From an uncultured bacterium (GTDB lineage: Bacteria; Calescibacteriota; Calescibacteriia; Calescibacteriales; Calescibacteriaceae): DNA of 32,344 nt. Shown one piece after another: positions 15,706-23,323 of this stretch. The number at the start of each line of letters is the position of its first letter. The stretch's first letter is position 1. The position numbers and the translations under genes were made by a program. The notes below the pieces were generated by a model that was not told the DNA's origin, searched no databases, and was given only the letters and a program-made list of their open reading frames with translations. The stretch covers positions 1 through 32,344 of the forward strand of contig CALHPK010000030.1 of the NCBI GenBank assembly GCA_938036315.1, in the 5' to 3' direction.

Positions 15706-17552
15706 TGGCTATAATAGAGCTAGGATTTGACGACCTTCCCGCACTATACCTTATAGAACTCTCTCAAAAGAAAAAAGAATTCAGAAAATTATTCGGACAC
15801 AACTCACAGTACTTCCTCACACCACGCAGAATAATAATAAAGCTTGATCAGTACGATCAGAACATAAGAACAAAAATTTTCGAATTTTTATACACAGGTT
15901 ACAAATCAATGAAATGGGCTGAAAACCAATCAACCCCATTTGTCAGACCATTACGTTGGATCCTTTCGCTCGATAAAGATAAGCTGATCAATTTAGATAT
16001 TCTTGGAGTCCACTCTTCAAATTTTACCTTCTCACACAGAGCAATTGGGAATAAAAAAATTTTTATACAAAGTGAAGAAGAATATTTCCAAAAAATCAGA
16101 GCTGACGGGAAAGTAGAATTTTCCCATATTGAGCGACGGGAAAAAATAAGGCAAATCTTGAAAGATGCTGGAATTTCCGAAGACGAAACAGATGATATCT
16201 TAGATATACAAACCTTTTCAACAGAATTTGTCGATTTCATACAAGAACATGTAGATTCAGAAGGAATACCACCAAAAATTGCTGAAAGTATCATCAGAGA
16301 AACCCTTTTTCTTTTTCCCATAAAATCGAAGTCCGGATCTGTTCTTGGCGATAAGGTGGTGGGATTCATTGGAATTATAGATAATCCATCCGCAGATAAG
16401 GAGAAAGTAATTCAGGGATATAAATTCGTCATACGAAGCAGATTTGACGATGCCCTATTTTACATAAAGGAAGATAGAAAAATCCCGTTTTCTCAGAGAA
16501 TTCATGAACTTGATAAAATAGTGTTTAATGAAAAATTCGGATCTTTCTATGACAGGGCTGTTTTTCTATCGAAAATTGCTGATTTTATACAGGCAAAAAC
16601 CGGTCTCAGCTCAAGGACAAAGATAAGGAGAGCAAGTATGTTAAGCAAGGCCGATATAACAACAGGGCTTTTCCGTGAATTCCCAGAACACCAAGGTTAC
16701 ATAGGCATGTTTTATCTGATCTCAGAGGGAGAGGACGAAGAGGTGGCAAAGGCTGTCTACGAGCACAGACTCCCTGTAAGGCAGGGAGATCAACTCCCCG
16801 AAACTGAAACGGGAATTGTATTATCAGTTGCAGATAAAATTACTCACATCATCACAGCTTTCTTGACCGGCATAGAAGTGAGATCCGAGGAGGACCCATA
16901 TGGAATCAGAAGAGCTGCTAGAGGGCTTCTTCGTATACTTACAGAACTCAGAATAGATGTGGATTTTGAAGAACTCTTTAACTTCTTGAGTCCTTTGATA
17001 GCTTCTCACTACACATCAAAAGGTATAGATTTCTCAGAGGAGCTTATCTCCCAGAAGCTAAATTCAGCCCTGGATTTCCTAAAGGATAGGCTTGAAGTAT
17101 TTCTTTCTGAAAAGTTTAAAAAAGATATAGTTAAGGGAGTTATAGCAAGGTGTTTTTCTCCTTATGATGCTATGCTCAGAGTTAAGGCTCTTTCTGAAAA
17201 TGACTTTTCCTCACTGTTTTATGTCGCAAGGAGGGTAGGGAATATTCTCGAGCAGGCCAGACATAAGGGATTTTTAGAAACAGTAGATTCCCCAGAGCTG
17301 AAGTTTGAAGTTGAAATGAAGCTCCTACAGGAGGCATTAGAACTTGAAAAGAGCAACCTTGTTGAACAGAAGAAGTACCCTGAATTTGTAGCAAGGTTTG
17401 ATGGTATAAGGAAAGTGATTGATGATTTTTTCAACTCTGTTGTAGTTCTCACAAATAATGATGCGGAGAGAAAGGCAAGGTTGACAATTCTTTCCATTCT
17501 TTTTCACCATATTAACAAATTTGCTGACTTTTCCGAAATAGAAAAAAGATAG
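15705..17552 (+). CDS. glyS: Glycyl-tRNA synthetase beta subunit GlyS, shortened N-terminal region
   Basis: GlyS is the tRNA-binding beta subunit of the bacterial alpha2beta2 glycyl-tRNA synthetase. The 615-residue protein keeps the N-terminal IELGFDDLPALYL, the TPRR motif (39-42), PFVRPLRWIL (78-87), the FGSFYDRAVFLSKIADFI block, KADITTGLFREFPEHQGYIGMFY, the ADKITHIITAF segment with DPYGIRRAARGLLRIL, and a C-terminal anticodon-binding-like helical domain. It is about 75 residues shorter than E. coli GlyS. The loss is concentrated between TPRR and the SMKW motif (68-71), where usual GlyS has about 105 residues and this one about 25. The ATG overlaps the hpf stop by one base. No glyQ is in the window, so the catalytic alpha subunit must be elsewhere. 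Confidence 0.93.
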   Translation: MAIIELGFDDLPALYLIELSQKKKEFRKLFGHNSQYFLTPRRIIIKLDQYDQNIRTKIFEFLYTGYKSMKWAENQSTPFVRPLRWILSLDKDKLINLDILGVHSSNFTFSHRAIGNKKIFIQSEEEYFQKIRADGKVEFSHIERREKIRQILKDAGISEDETDDILDIQTFSTEFVDFIQEHVDSEGIPPKIAESIIRETLFLFPIKSKSGSVLGDKVVGFIGIIDNPSADKEKVIQGYKFVIRSRFDDALFYIKEDRKIPFSQRIHELDKIVFNEKFGSFYDRAVFLSKIADFIQAKTGLSSRTKIRRASMLSKADITTGLFREFPEHQGYIGMFYLISEGEDEEVAKAVYEHRLPVRQGDQLPETETGIVLSVADKITHIITAFLTGIEVRSEEDPYGIRRAARGLLRILTELRIDVDFEELFNFLSPLIASHYTSKGIDFSEELISQKLNSALDFLKDRLEVFLSEKFKKDIVKGVIARCFSPYDAMLRVKALSENDFSSLFYVARRVGNILEQARHKGFLETVDSPELKFEVEMKLLQEALELEKSNLVEQKKYPEFVARFDGIRKVIDDFFNSVVVLTNNDAERKARLTILSILFHHINKFADFSEIEKR

Positions 17553-17713
17553 CGCATCTTCTGCGTCTGTGGTCATTGAGTAGATGGGCAAACAATAGTT
17601 AGCTATACTAAATATAATTATGTGAAAGATATAATTTTAATCAGAAAATTTTTTAAAATTTTGCTAAACTTTCTCATTTATGATTACGATATATTTACTT
17701 AGGAAAAGGAAAA

Positions 17714-17720
17714 AGGAGGT
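17714..17720 (+). promoter_or_regulatory. Shine-Dalgarno (AGGAGGT) fixing the PilZ gene start
   Basis: AGGAGGT ends 7 nt before ATG 17728. It rules out the earlier in-frame ATG at 17680, which has no ribosome site and would add a basic 16-residue leader overlapping the site itself. Confidence 0.8.
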
Positions 17721-17727
17721 AAAAACC

Positions 17728-18645
17728 ATGATTTTCAGTTCATTATTTAAAAAAGAGCAAAAAGAAAAGATGGAAGATGAGGAGAAATTGTTAACCAAAA
17801 CAGGAGAATTTGAATCTTCTGGAAAACATTCAGAAAAATTTATAAAATATAGTAGTAGAGAAAAAAACAGTAAAGAGGAAAGTAAAACAATTATGATCGG
17901 GGAGCAAAAAGACGTAACTTTGTTCTATGTTGAGGAATTACACAAGGAACCTGTAAGGGTAAAGCACGTGCAAGAGCTTGCAACTCATCAGCTCCCCATA
18001 AAAGCTATAATCCCAGGAGATGACCGCTCATACTTTACTATAGTAGAAAAAGTCGTTATAACAAAAGAAGGCTATGCTGTCTTGTTGAAAGAGTTCGAAA
18101 ACCCAAAATACAAAGAGAAGTTAAAAGTTGGTACCAATGTGAAGTTTGAGTATTCAGATATGAACGGAAAGTTCTCATTTGAGTCAACATTCAAAGGGGT
18201 GTACAAAGGATCATTAGTTTTTACTCTACCTCAGAAGATAGATAGGGTAAGTGGAAGGGCAGCTTTCAGGGCAAAACCTGATCCAGCTGAGCCTATTGAG
18301 GTTGCTCTGGAATTACCACAAATTGGTGTTACAAAATGTAACCTGGTAGATATAAATGAGTATGGTATGGGAGTGGATGTACAGATCCCAAAAGACAAGT
18401 TGAAAGTTGGGCTTGTTGCGAAGGTAGCATTTAGGATTCCGATTAAGGAGGGGCAGAAAAGGCACGAGTGGCCAATTGTTTCAGCAGAAGCTGAGATTAG
18501 GTTTATAGGAGATGCGGAGGGCGGTAAAATAAAGCTCGGATTGCAATTTACAAAAATCGAAGACGATGATAGGAAAAACGTCAGGGACTACTGGCTTATG
18601 AGACAGCGCCAGGAACTCAGAAGAAAGCTCGAATATGAAGGATGA
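17728..18645 (+). CDS. YcgR-like PilZ-domain protein (c-di-GMP flagellar brake type)
   Basis: The 305-residue protein has a charged N-terminal 60 residues, a YcgR-like N-domain (about 62-170, split barrel) and a C-terminal PilZ domain (about 172-285). The PilZ c-di-GMP site shows RxxxR as R177-AAF-R181. The second motif, normally D/NxSxxG, reads D208-I-N-E-Y-G213, with Asn in place of Ser. Proteins of this layout bind c-di-GMP and slow the flagellar motor or act in other envelope responses. The flagellar genes at the left of the window make that role reasonable but not proven. The gene stands alone: 175 bp separate it from glyS and 187 bp from the next gene. The upstream gap is AT-rich with no clear promoter. 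Confidence 0.82.
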   Translation: MIFSSLFKKEQKEKMEDEEKLLTKTGEFESSGKHSEKFIKYSSREKNSKEESKTIMIGEQKDVTLFYVEELHKEPVRVKHVQELATHQLPIKAIIPGDDRSYFTIVEKVVITKEGYAVLLKEFENPKYKEKLKVGTNVKFEYSDMNGKFSFESTFKGVYKGSLVFTLPQKIDRVSGRAAFRAKPDPAEPIEVALELPQIGVTKCNLVDINEYGMGVDVQIPKDKLKVGLVAKVAFRIPIKEGQKRHEWPIVSAEAEIRFIGDAEGGKIKLGLQFTKIEDDDRKNVRDYWLMRQRQELRRKLEYEG

Positions 18646-18832
18646 TAGATAAAAAATTAGTAAATTCCCTTGCCTGGGGTGTTATCCCCTGCGTCCCAAA
18701 TCTTATCTGATGCTTTAGCAAAAAACTCAAAAGAATTCCTGAAATTCTGCTTATAGCAAGCTATCTGAATTTCTTGACAAAACATTTAATTGATATGAGA
18801 GAATATATTATTTGGTTTTGGAGGATCAAAAT
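18646..18832 (+). other. 187-bp intergenic region with three hairpins, before NIL-dxs
   Basis: Three inverted repeats follow one another: GGGG/CCCC with a 6-nt loop (18676-18689) in an unusually GC-rich patch, AGAATT/AATTCT with a 5-nt loop (18732-18748), and ATAGC/GCTAT with a 2-nt centre (18753-18764). A consensus TTGACA lies at 18774-18779, but no -10 stands at 16-18 bp from it. It may be a structured leader, terminator debris or promoter region. No riboswitch class is recognised. Confidence 0.35.
18820..18825 (+). promoter_or_regulatory. Shine-Dalgarno (GGAGGA) fixing the NIL gene start
   Basis: GGAGGA ends 7 nt before ATG 18833. The alternative in-frame start at 18812 lies upstream of this site and adds only VLEDQN-type residues derived from it. 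Confidence 0.8.
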
Positions 18833-19081
18833 ATGAGACATGTAAGAAGGCGGATGTATCTTGTGTATCCGGGAGAACTTGTAAACAAACCAATCTTATG
18901 GGAATTTATAAAAACATTCGATATAGTTGTGAATATAAAAAACGCATCAATGAAGGGAGAAGTCGGACTCGTAACGGTGGAGCTTGAGGGTTCAGAAGAG
19001 GAAATAGAGAGGGGGTTAAAGTGGTTGGAATCCAAAGGGATAAAGACAGAAAGGATTGAGCAGGATGTTATTGAACCATGA
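18833..19081 (+). CDS. Stand-alone NIL-domain protein
   Basis: The 82-residue protein is a single NIL domain, the ACT-like ligand-binding fold found at the C-terminus of MetN-type methionine ABC ATPases and in small proteins. The sequence VRRRMYLVYPGELVNKPILW, then TFDIVVNIKNASM, GEVGLVTVELEGSEEEIERGL and WLESKGIKTERI matches the family's strand-helix-strand pattern. GGAGGA 7 nt before the ATG sets the start. It overlaps dxs by 4 nt (ATGA), so the two genes are translated together. The ligand is unknown; NIL domains in transporters sense methionine, and by analogy this one may sense a small molecule and act on DXS or its expression. Confidence 0.85.
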   Translation: MRHVRRRMYLVYPGELVNKPILWEFIKTFDIVVNIKNASMKGEVGLVTVELEGSEEEIERGLKWLESKGIKTERIEQDVIEP

Positions 19082-20949
19082 TCGTTGAAAAAATAAACAG
19101 CCCTCAAGATATAAAAAAGTTATCCTTGCAAGAACTCGAAGTCCTTGCTAGCGAGATAAGAGAAAAGATAATAGATGTTGTGTCAAGAAATGGAGGACAC
19201 CTTTCTTCCTCTTTGGGGATGGTTGAACTTGTGCTTGCAATTCATTATGTATTTGATCCCCCAGAAGATTTCCTGGTCTTCGATGGAGGTTACCAGGCAT
19301 ACTCTCATAAGATAATAACTGGGAGAAGAGAATACTTCGACACGCTGAAAGTGTTAGGGGGTCTTGGAGGATTTTTGCGAAAAGATGAATCCATCTATGA
19401 TACTTTCGGTGCTGGTCATGTTGGAACTTCGGTATCTGCAGGACTTGGAATAGCAGAAGCCGTAAAAAGACTGAAAGGGAATTCAAGAAAAATCGTTGTA
19501 GTGATAGGGGATGGTGCTATGACCTGTGGAATGGCGTACGAAGCCATGAACCATGCAGGTGAACTTAAGTCAAACCTCATTGTAATACTCAATGACAATG
19601 GAATGTCCATTGCCCCGAACAGAGGTGCCATCGCTCAATATTTCTCAAAAATAATGATCCAGCCAACATTCTACAGAGCAAGGGAAGTAGTCAAAAAAGT
19701 AATAAGAGAAATATTTTCAGAAAAAAGTGAGGATATAATAAGGATCATAAGAAGAGTAGAGGAATCGGTTATATCCTTGTTCACTCCTGGGATTCTATTT
19801 GAAGCTTTAGGATTTTACTATTTTGGTCCTGTGGATGGACATGATATCAAGGAGCTCATTGAAATTCTGAAAAAAGTTAAAGCTTGGAAAGGTCCTGTGC
19901 TCGTTCATGTGAAAACTAAAAAGGGATTCGGATATAGGCCTGCTGAAGAGGATCCTGAAACTTTCCACAGAACACCTCCGTTTGATAGAAAAACCGGAAT
20001 TCCGATCAGAAAATCAAAAAATCCTTCTTTCTCTTCTGTCTTTGCAGATTTTTTAGTAAAGCTTGCAGAAAAGGATGATAGCATAGTAGCAATAACCGCT
20101 GCGATGCCACAGGGAACAGGGCTTGATAAATTCCAAAAAGTTTTCCCTGACAGATACTTTGATGTCGGGATTGCAGAACAGCACGCGGTTACTTTTGCTG
20201 CAGGACTTGCAGTGGGGGGACTCAAACCCGTTGTTGCAATATATTCAACTTTCTTGCAAAGAGCCTATGATCAGATAGTGCATGATGTAGCAATCCAAAG
20301 ATTACCGGTTCTTCTGTGTATAGATAGAGCTGGAATAGTTGGTGAGGATGGTTCAACTCATCATGGGGTATTTGATATTGCTTATCTGATATCGATTCCA
20401 AATATAGTCCTTATGTCCCCTGCTGATGAAAATGATCTTAAAGACATGATTCTTACTGCGCTTGACTGTGGTCTCCCATGTGCTATAAGATACCCAAGAA
20501 GTGATATTTTTGGATTTGCGGAAAGAGTACCTCGGTCTATCCCTATTGGCAAGGCAGAGATGAAAAAAGACGGGAGCGATCTTGTAATATTTGCTTACGG
20601 CACATTAGTTTACTCTGCGCTGAAAGCTGCTGAAGAGATGGAAAAGGAGTTAGGGTGCTCTATTGCGGTAGTAAATGCAAAGTTTGCAAAACCCCTGGAT
20701 GTGGAGCTCATATGCGAGCTATCTGAAAAGACAAAAAGGGTAATAACCGTAGAAGAAGCAAGAAGAAATGCTGGATTTGGCTCGGCAGTTCTCGAACTTC
20801 TGTCTGACAAAGGAATAAAAGTGGAAAGGTTTATAAGGCTAGGAGTCCCAGATGAATTTGTCGAGCAAGGATCACGTCAGGAACTCCTTTCTATTCTTGG
20901 TCTTGATGAAGAAGGTATAAAAAGGGCAATCCAGAAAGCCTTACTCTGA
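19078..20949 (+). CDS. dxs: 1-deoxy-D-xylulose-5-phosphate synthase DXS
   Basis: DXS condenses pyruvate and glyceraldehyde-3-phosphate to DXP, first step of the MEP isoprenoid route and a thiamine and pyridoxal precursor. The 623-residue protein has GGHLSSSLGMVEL with H41, GAGHVGTS (H114), the thiamine-diphosphate motif GDGAMT (from 144) through NDN (172-174), FGPVDGHD, and the transketolase-type AEQHAVTFAAGLA and IDRAGIVGEDGSTHHG. An oddity is residue 72. The usual D-x-G-H-Q-A-Y reads DGGYQAY, with Tyr replacing a His that is highly conserved. The ATG lies within the NIL gene end. A hairpin terminator follows 36 bp after the stop. ThiD, another thiamine gene, is 3 kb downstream. Confidence 0.95.
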   Translation: MIVEKINSPQDIKKLSLQELEVLASEIREKIIDVVSRNGGHLSSSLGMVELVLAIHYVFDPPEDFLVFDGGYQAYSHKIITGRREYFDTLKVLGGLGGFLRKDESIYDTFGAGHVGTSVSAGLGIAEAVKRLKGNSRKIVVVIGDGAMTCGMAYEAMNHAGELKSNLIVILNDNGMSIAPNRGAIAQYFSKIMIQPTFYRAREVVKKVIREIFSEKSEDIIRIIRRVEESVISLFTPGILFEALGFYYFGPVDGHDIKELIEILKKVKAWKGPVLVHVKTKKGFGYRPAEEDPETFHRTPPFDRKTGIPIRKSKNPSFSSVFADFLVKLAEKDDSIVAITAAMPQGTGLDKFQKVFPDRYFDVGIAEQHAVTFAAGLAVGGLKPVVAIYSTFLQRAYDQIVHDVAIQRLPVLLCIDRAGIVGEDGSTHHGVFDIAYLISIPNIVLMSPADENDLKDMILTALDCGLPCAIRYPRSDIFGFAERVPRSIPIGKAEMKKDGSDLVIFAYGTLVYSALKAAEEMEKELGCSIAVVNAKFAKPLDVELICELSEKTKRVITVEEARRNAGFGSAVLELLSDKGIKVERFIRLGVPDEFVEQGSRQELLSILGLDEEGIKRAIQKALL

Positions 20950-20984
20950 AAAATCCATAAAATGGAATCTATCCTCTGATTCTC

Positions 20985-21010
20985 TAAACCTTCGGTTTAT
21001 GATTTTTTCT
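20985..21010 (+). terminator. Rho-independent terminator after dxs
   Basis: TAAACC-TTC-GGTTTA forms a perfect 6-bp stem (20985-20999) followed by TGATTTTTT (21000-21008). The stem is AT-weak, but the tetraloop-like CTTCGG centre stabilises it. The right arm and T-tract are duplicated immediately downstream. Confidence 0.7.
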
Positions 21011-21034
21011 CCTGGTTTATGATTTTTTTTCTCT
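20994..21034. repeat. Tandem duplication, about 2 x 20 bp, of the dxs terminator right arm
   Basis: GGTTTATGATTTTTTCTCCT (20994-21013) is followed by a near copy with two extra T (21014-21034). The duplicated part is the 3' half of the hairpin and its T-tract, so an alternative 3' arm is available. Confidence 0.85.
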
Positions 21035-21062
21035 CCGCTACAATATTGAACTGCAAGGAAAT

Positions 21063-21068
21063 TAAATT
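21063..21068 (+). promoter_or_regulatory. -10-like box (TAAATT) before the ABC ATPase gene
   Basis: TAAATT lies at -12 to -7 from the ATG at 21075. No Shine-Dalgarno is at normal spacing. TTGAAC at 21046-21051 is too close for a standard -35. Confidence 0.3.
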
Positions 21069-21074
21069 TGATAT

Positions 21075-21866
21075 ATGGCTGGAGACATTCAAAAAATACC
21101 AGAAGATCGGGCTTTAGTCAAAATTGTGAATATAACTAAAAAATTTAGTGAGGTTACTGCTCTTGAAAATGTTTCATTTGATATTGAAAAAGGGAAGATA
21201 ACAGCAATACTTGGTCCTTCTGGTTCTGGAAAATCGGTTCTTGTCAAACTTATTTTGGGGCTTATGGAGCCTACGGCGGGTCAAATAATTTTCAAAGGAG
21301 TAAATATTTTTGACTTAACAAAGGAGATGATGTACAAAATGCGGGAGAGTTTCAGCATACTTTTGCAAGATGGAGCTCTGTTTGATTCAATGACAGTTGA
21401 GGAAAATATAGCTTTCCCTCTCAAGATCAGAAAGTTACCAAAGCAGGAGATAAAAAGAAGGATAGATTTTTATCTTGAGAATGTTGGGTTGGCAGGATTT
21501 CATAGGAGGTATCCATCAGAGCTTTCGGGAGGACAGAGGCGCAGAGTTGCTCTTGCCAGAGCTCTTGCTACCGAACCAGAAATCATAATTTTAGATGAAC
21601 CGACAACAGGTCTTGATCCGATAACAACGGAAAGCATAGAATCTCTGATAATAAATATAAAATCACAAAATCCAGATAAGTCATTTATACTTATAACCCA
21701 TGATCCATTTTCGGCTTTCAAACTATCCGATAACATTGCAGTCCTGCTTTTCGGTAAACTTATAGCATACGGTCCCAAAAATAAAATTATCCTACTGATG
21801 GAAGAGAACAAAATAATCTACGACATATTCAAAAGAGCTAATATAAGGTTGATTCAGGCTGTTTAG
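21075..21866 (+). CDS. ABC transporter ATP-binding protein, MlaF/Ttg2A-like
   Basis: The 263-residue ATPase has Walker A GPSGSGKS (47-54), Q-loop LLQDGALFDSMTVEENIAF (97-114), signature LSGGQ (150-154), Walker B IIILDEP (170-176) and switch His209. The phrase QDGALFDSMTVEENIAFPL is characteristic of the MlaF family, which powers phospholipid transport between the outer membrane and inner membrane with MlaE permease and MlaD. No MlaE or MlaD homologue flanks it here, so partners must be encoded elsewhere. It stands alone between the dxs terminator and the thiolase-like gene. The ABC class is certain; the Mla assignment rests on motif similarity. Confidence 0.82.
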   Translation: MAGDIQKIPEDRALVKIVNITKKFSEVTALENVSFDIEKGKITAILGPSGSGKSVLVKLILGLMEPTAGQIIFKGVNIFDLTKEMMYKMRESFSILLQDGALFDSMTVEENIAFPLKIRKLPKQEIKRRIDFYLENVGLAGFHRRYPSELSGGQRRRVALARALATEPEIIILDEPTTGLDPITTESIESLIINIKSQNPDKSFILITHDPFSAFKLSDNIAVLLFGKLIAYGPKNKIILLMEENKIIYDIFKRANIRLIQAV

Positions 21867-21905
21867 ATGCGTTTTTGTAAATTCTGAAAAATTCAACATT
21901 TTCCA

Positions 21906-21911
21906 TATTGT
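21906..21911 (+). promoter_or_regulatory. -10-like box (TATTGT) before the thiolase-like gene
   Basis: TATTGT at -13 to -8 from ATG 21919, without Shine-Dalgarno. The same hexamer with a different first base (GATTGT, AATTGT) occurs at exactly the same position before thiD and mnmA. Confidence 0.4.
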
Positions 21912-21918
21912 CATTTTT

Positions 21919-23274
21919 ATGGCGTCGATTGAATATGTTTGTGGATATATCCCATTCCTCAGAATAAAGGGAGATGAAATTAGATCTCAGGCTAGGGTGA
22001 GGGGACCAGCTGAAAAATGTGTTGCAAACTACGACGAAGATCCAATCACTCTCGCATATGAGTGTGGTTCAAAAATATTGGAAAGAATTGAGAAAAATGC
22101 CGGTAAAATAAGAATGCCTGTGGCAATTATTTTTGTCTCATCGTCAATTGATGGCGAAAAAAATCCCGCTGTGAATCTGCTGGAAGCTTTGGATCTACCC
22201 CCTGGCTCCTTTGCTACTTCCATCTCTGGTGGACCCAACGCCATTGTAGATGCAATATATATTGGTAAAAATCTCGTGGAATTCGGCTCTTATTTTTACT
22301 GCATTATTCTGACAGGGGAGAAAAGAACAGGACAAACATGGGATGTAGATTTTGGTCTAAGTAGCGCAGGCGGAGGTATCCTCATATCTAAAAGGGAAGA
22401 CGGAGGATTGTTTAAAATAGGAAAGTTCCACTTTATACTAGAAAGAACATATGACGTTTCAAAGATTGATGGAAAGATAGTAGCCTATGACGAAAGATTC
22501 GCCACATCTGAGGAGTATCTGAAACTTCTCAGATTCATAAAGTATGAAGGGAAAATAATCTTTTCTGCTCCAACTTTTGGAATCCTCACGGGGATAGTCA
22601 GGGCATTAAAAGTAAATGATGATGTAATTAATTCTTTTGGGTGTCTGGGGAATGCTCAGATTCCTGTATCTCTTGCCTATTCGACCGGGATACTCAAAGC
22701 TGGTGAGAAGCTTTTAGCAGTTGGTTTTGGAGATGGACTGAAGGCAGTTGAGCTGATATTCGAGGGAGATTCATCTCCTTATGATGAAATACTACGTAGT
22801 TTTGAAAGAAAGAAATATATAAATTTCGGTCATTACTTCAGAATAAAAGATATGGAAGGATTTCCAGAAGACGAAATTTCCGTACCTATGTTATGGAGAG
22901 AAAGAAAGCAGAATTTAAGATTTTATGGGCAGATGTGTGGCGGTTGTGGGAATATTCAATTTCCAATGCAGAACTACTGTATAGTATGCGGAAGTAAAGA
23001 TCTTAAAGAAGAAAAGCTTCCAAAAGTTGGTGAGATTTTTACCTTTACAGAAGATTTCCTGACCCAATACTCTGAGCTCGAACCCCCGCTTCCAATGCTA
23101 GTTGTTAAGCTCAAAAATGGAGCCAGAGTATATCTTCAGGGTGTGGAATTTGATTCCAGCCCGAAAATAGGCGATAAGGTGGAGCTAACACTGAGGATCT
23201 TGAATAAATCGGAGGGACAGAAAAACTACTTCTATAAAGCAAGGAAAATTTCAGAACTTTCATTTGATTTTTGA
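21919..23274 (+). CDS. Thiolase-fold (KAS III/HMG-CoA synthase-like) protein fused to DUF35 zinc-ribbon/OB domain; catalytic residues apparently lost
   Basis: Residues 1-290 resemble the KAS III/HMG-CoA synthase fold. GNAQIPVSLAYSTGILKAGEKLLAVGFGDGL (244-274, here read as two blocks) is the usual C-terminal half. Residues 330-360 form a zinc ribbon (C340-x2-C343, C354-x2-C357), and 361-450 an OB-fold, together the DUF35 module that in other organisms channels acyl-CoA to a partner thiolase. The catalytic triad seems absent. The nucleophile Cys region reads ATSISGGPNAIV (99-110), the His region SAPTFG (216-221), and the Asn region SFGCLGNA (239-246). The protein may therefore be a scaffold or acyl-binding subunit. 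No Shine-Dalgarno; TATTGT precedes ATG. The stop lies in a direct repeat. No partner thiolase is nearby. Confidence 0.75.
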   Translation: MASIEYVCGYIPFLRIKGDEIRSQARVRGPAEKCVANYDEDPITLAYECGSKILERIEKNAGKIRMPVAIIFVSSSIDGEKNPAVNLLEALDLPPGSFATSISGGPNAIVDAIYIGKNLVEFGSYFYCIILTGEKRTGQTWDVDFGLSSAGGGILISKREDGGLFKIGKFHFILERTYDVSKIDGKIVAYDERFATSEEYLKLLRFIKYEGKIIFSAPTFGILTGIVRALKVNDDVINSFGCLGNAQIPVSLAYSTGILKAGEKLLAVGFGDGLKAVELIFEGDSSPYDEILRSFERKKYINFGHYFRIKDMEGFPEDEISVPMLWRERKQNLRFYGQMCGGCGNIQFPMQNYCIVCGSKDLKEEKLPKVGEIFTFTEDFLTQYSELEPPLPMLVVKLKNGARVYLQGVEFDSSPKIGDKVELTLRILNKSEGQKNYFYKARKISELSFDF

Positions 23275-23323
23275 TCTTCAATCTCTAATTTTGATTTTTG
23301 ATTTTGATTTTTGATCTTCAATC
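23263..23323. repeat. Direct repeats, 21 bp, 40 bp apart, at the thiolase-like gene end
   Basis: A 21-bp sequence beginning TTTGATTTTTGATCTTC occurs at 23263-23283 and 23303-23323. The space between contains a partial third copy (from 23290). The first copy holds the TGA stop of the thiolase-like gene and the second reaches into the 3' end of the convergent small gene. Confidence 0.9.

Noticed and set aside
17553-17727. Possible tRNA or small RNA between glyS and the PilZ gene
   Set aside because: No cloverleaf, no T-arm consensus and no stable hairpin beyond CGCA/TGCG; the DNA is simple AT-rich sequence.
18774-18809. Standard sigma-70 promoter for NIL-dxs
   Set aside because: TTGACA is perfect, but the nearest -10-like hexamers are 14 or 24 bp away, so I keep only a mention and do not call a promoter.
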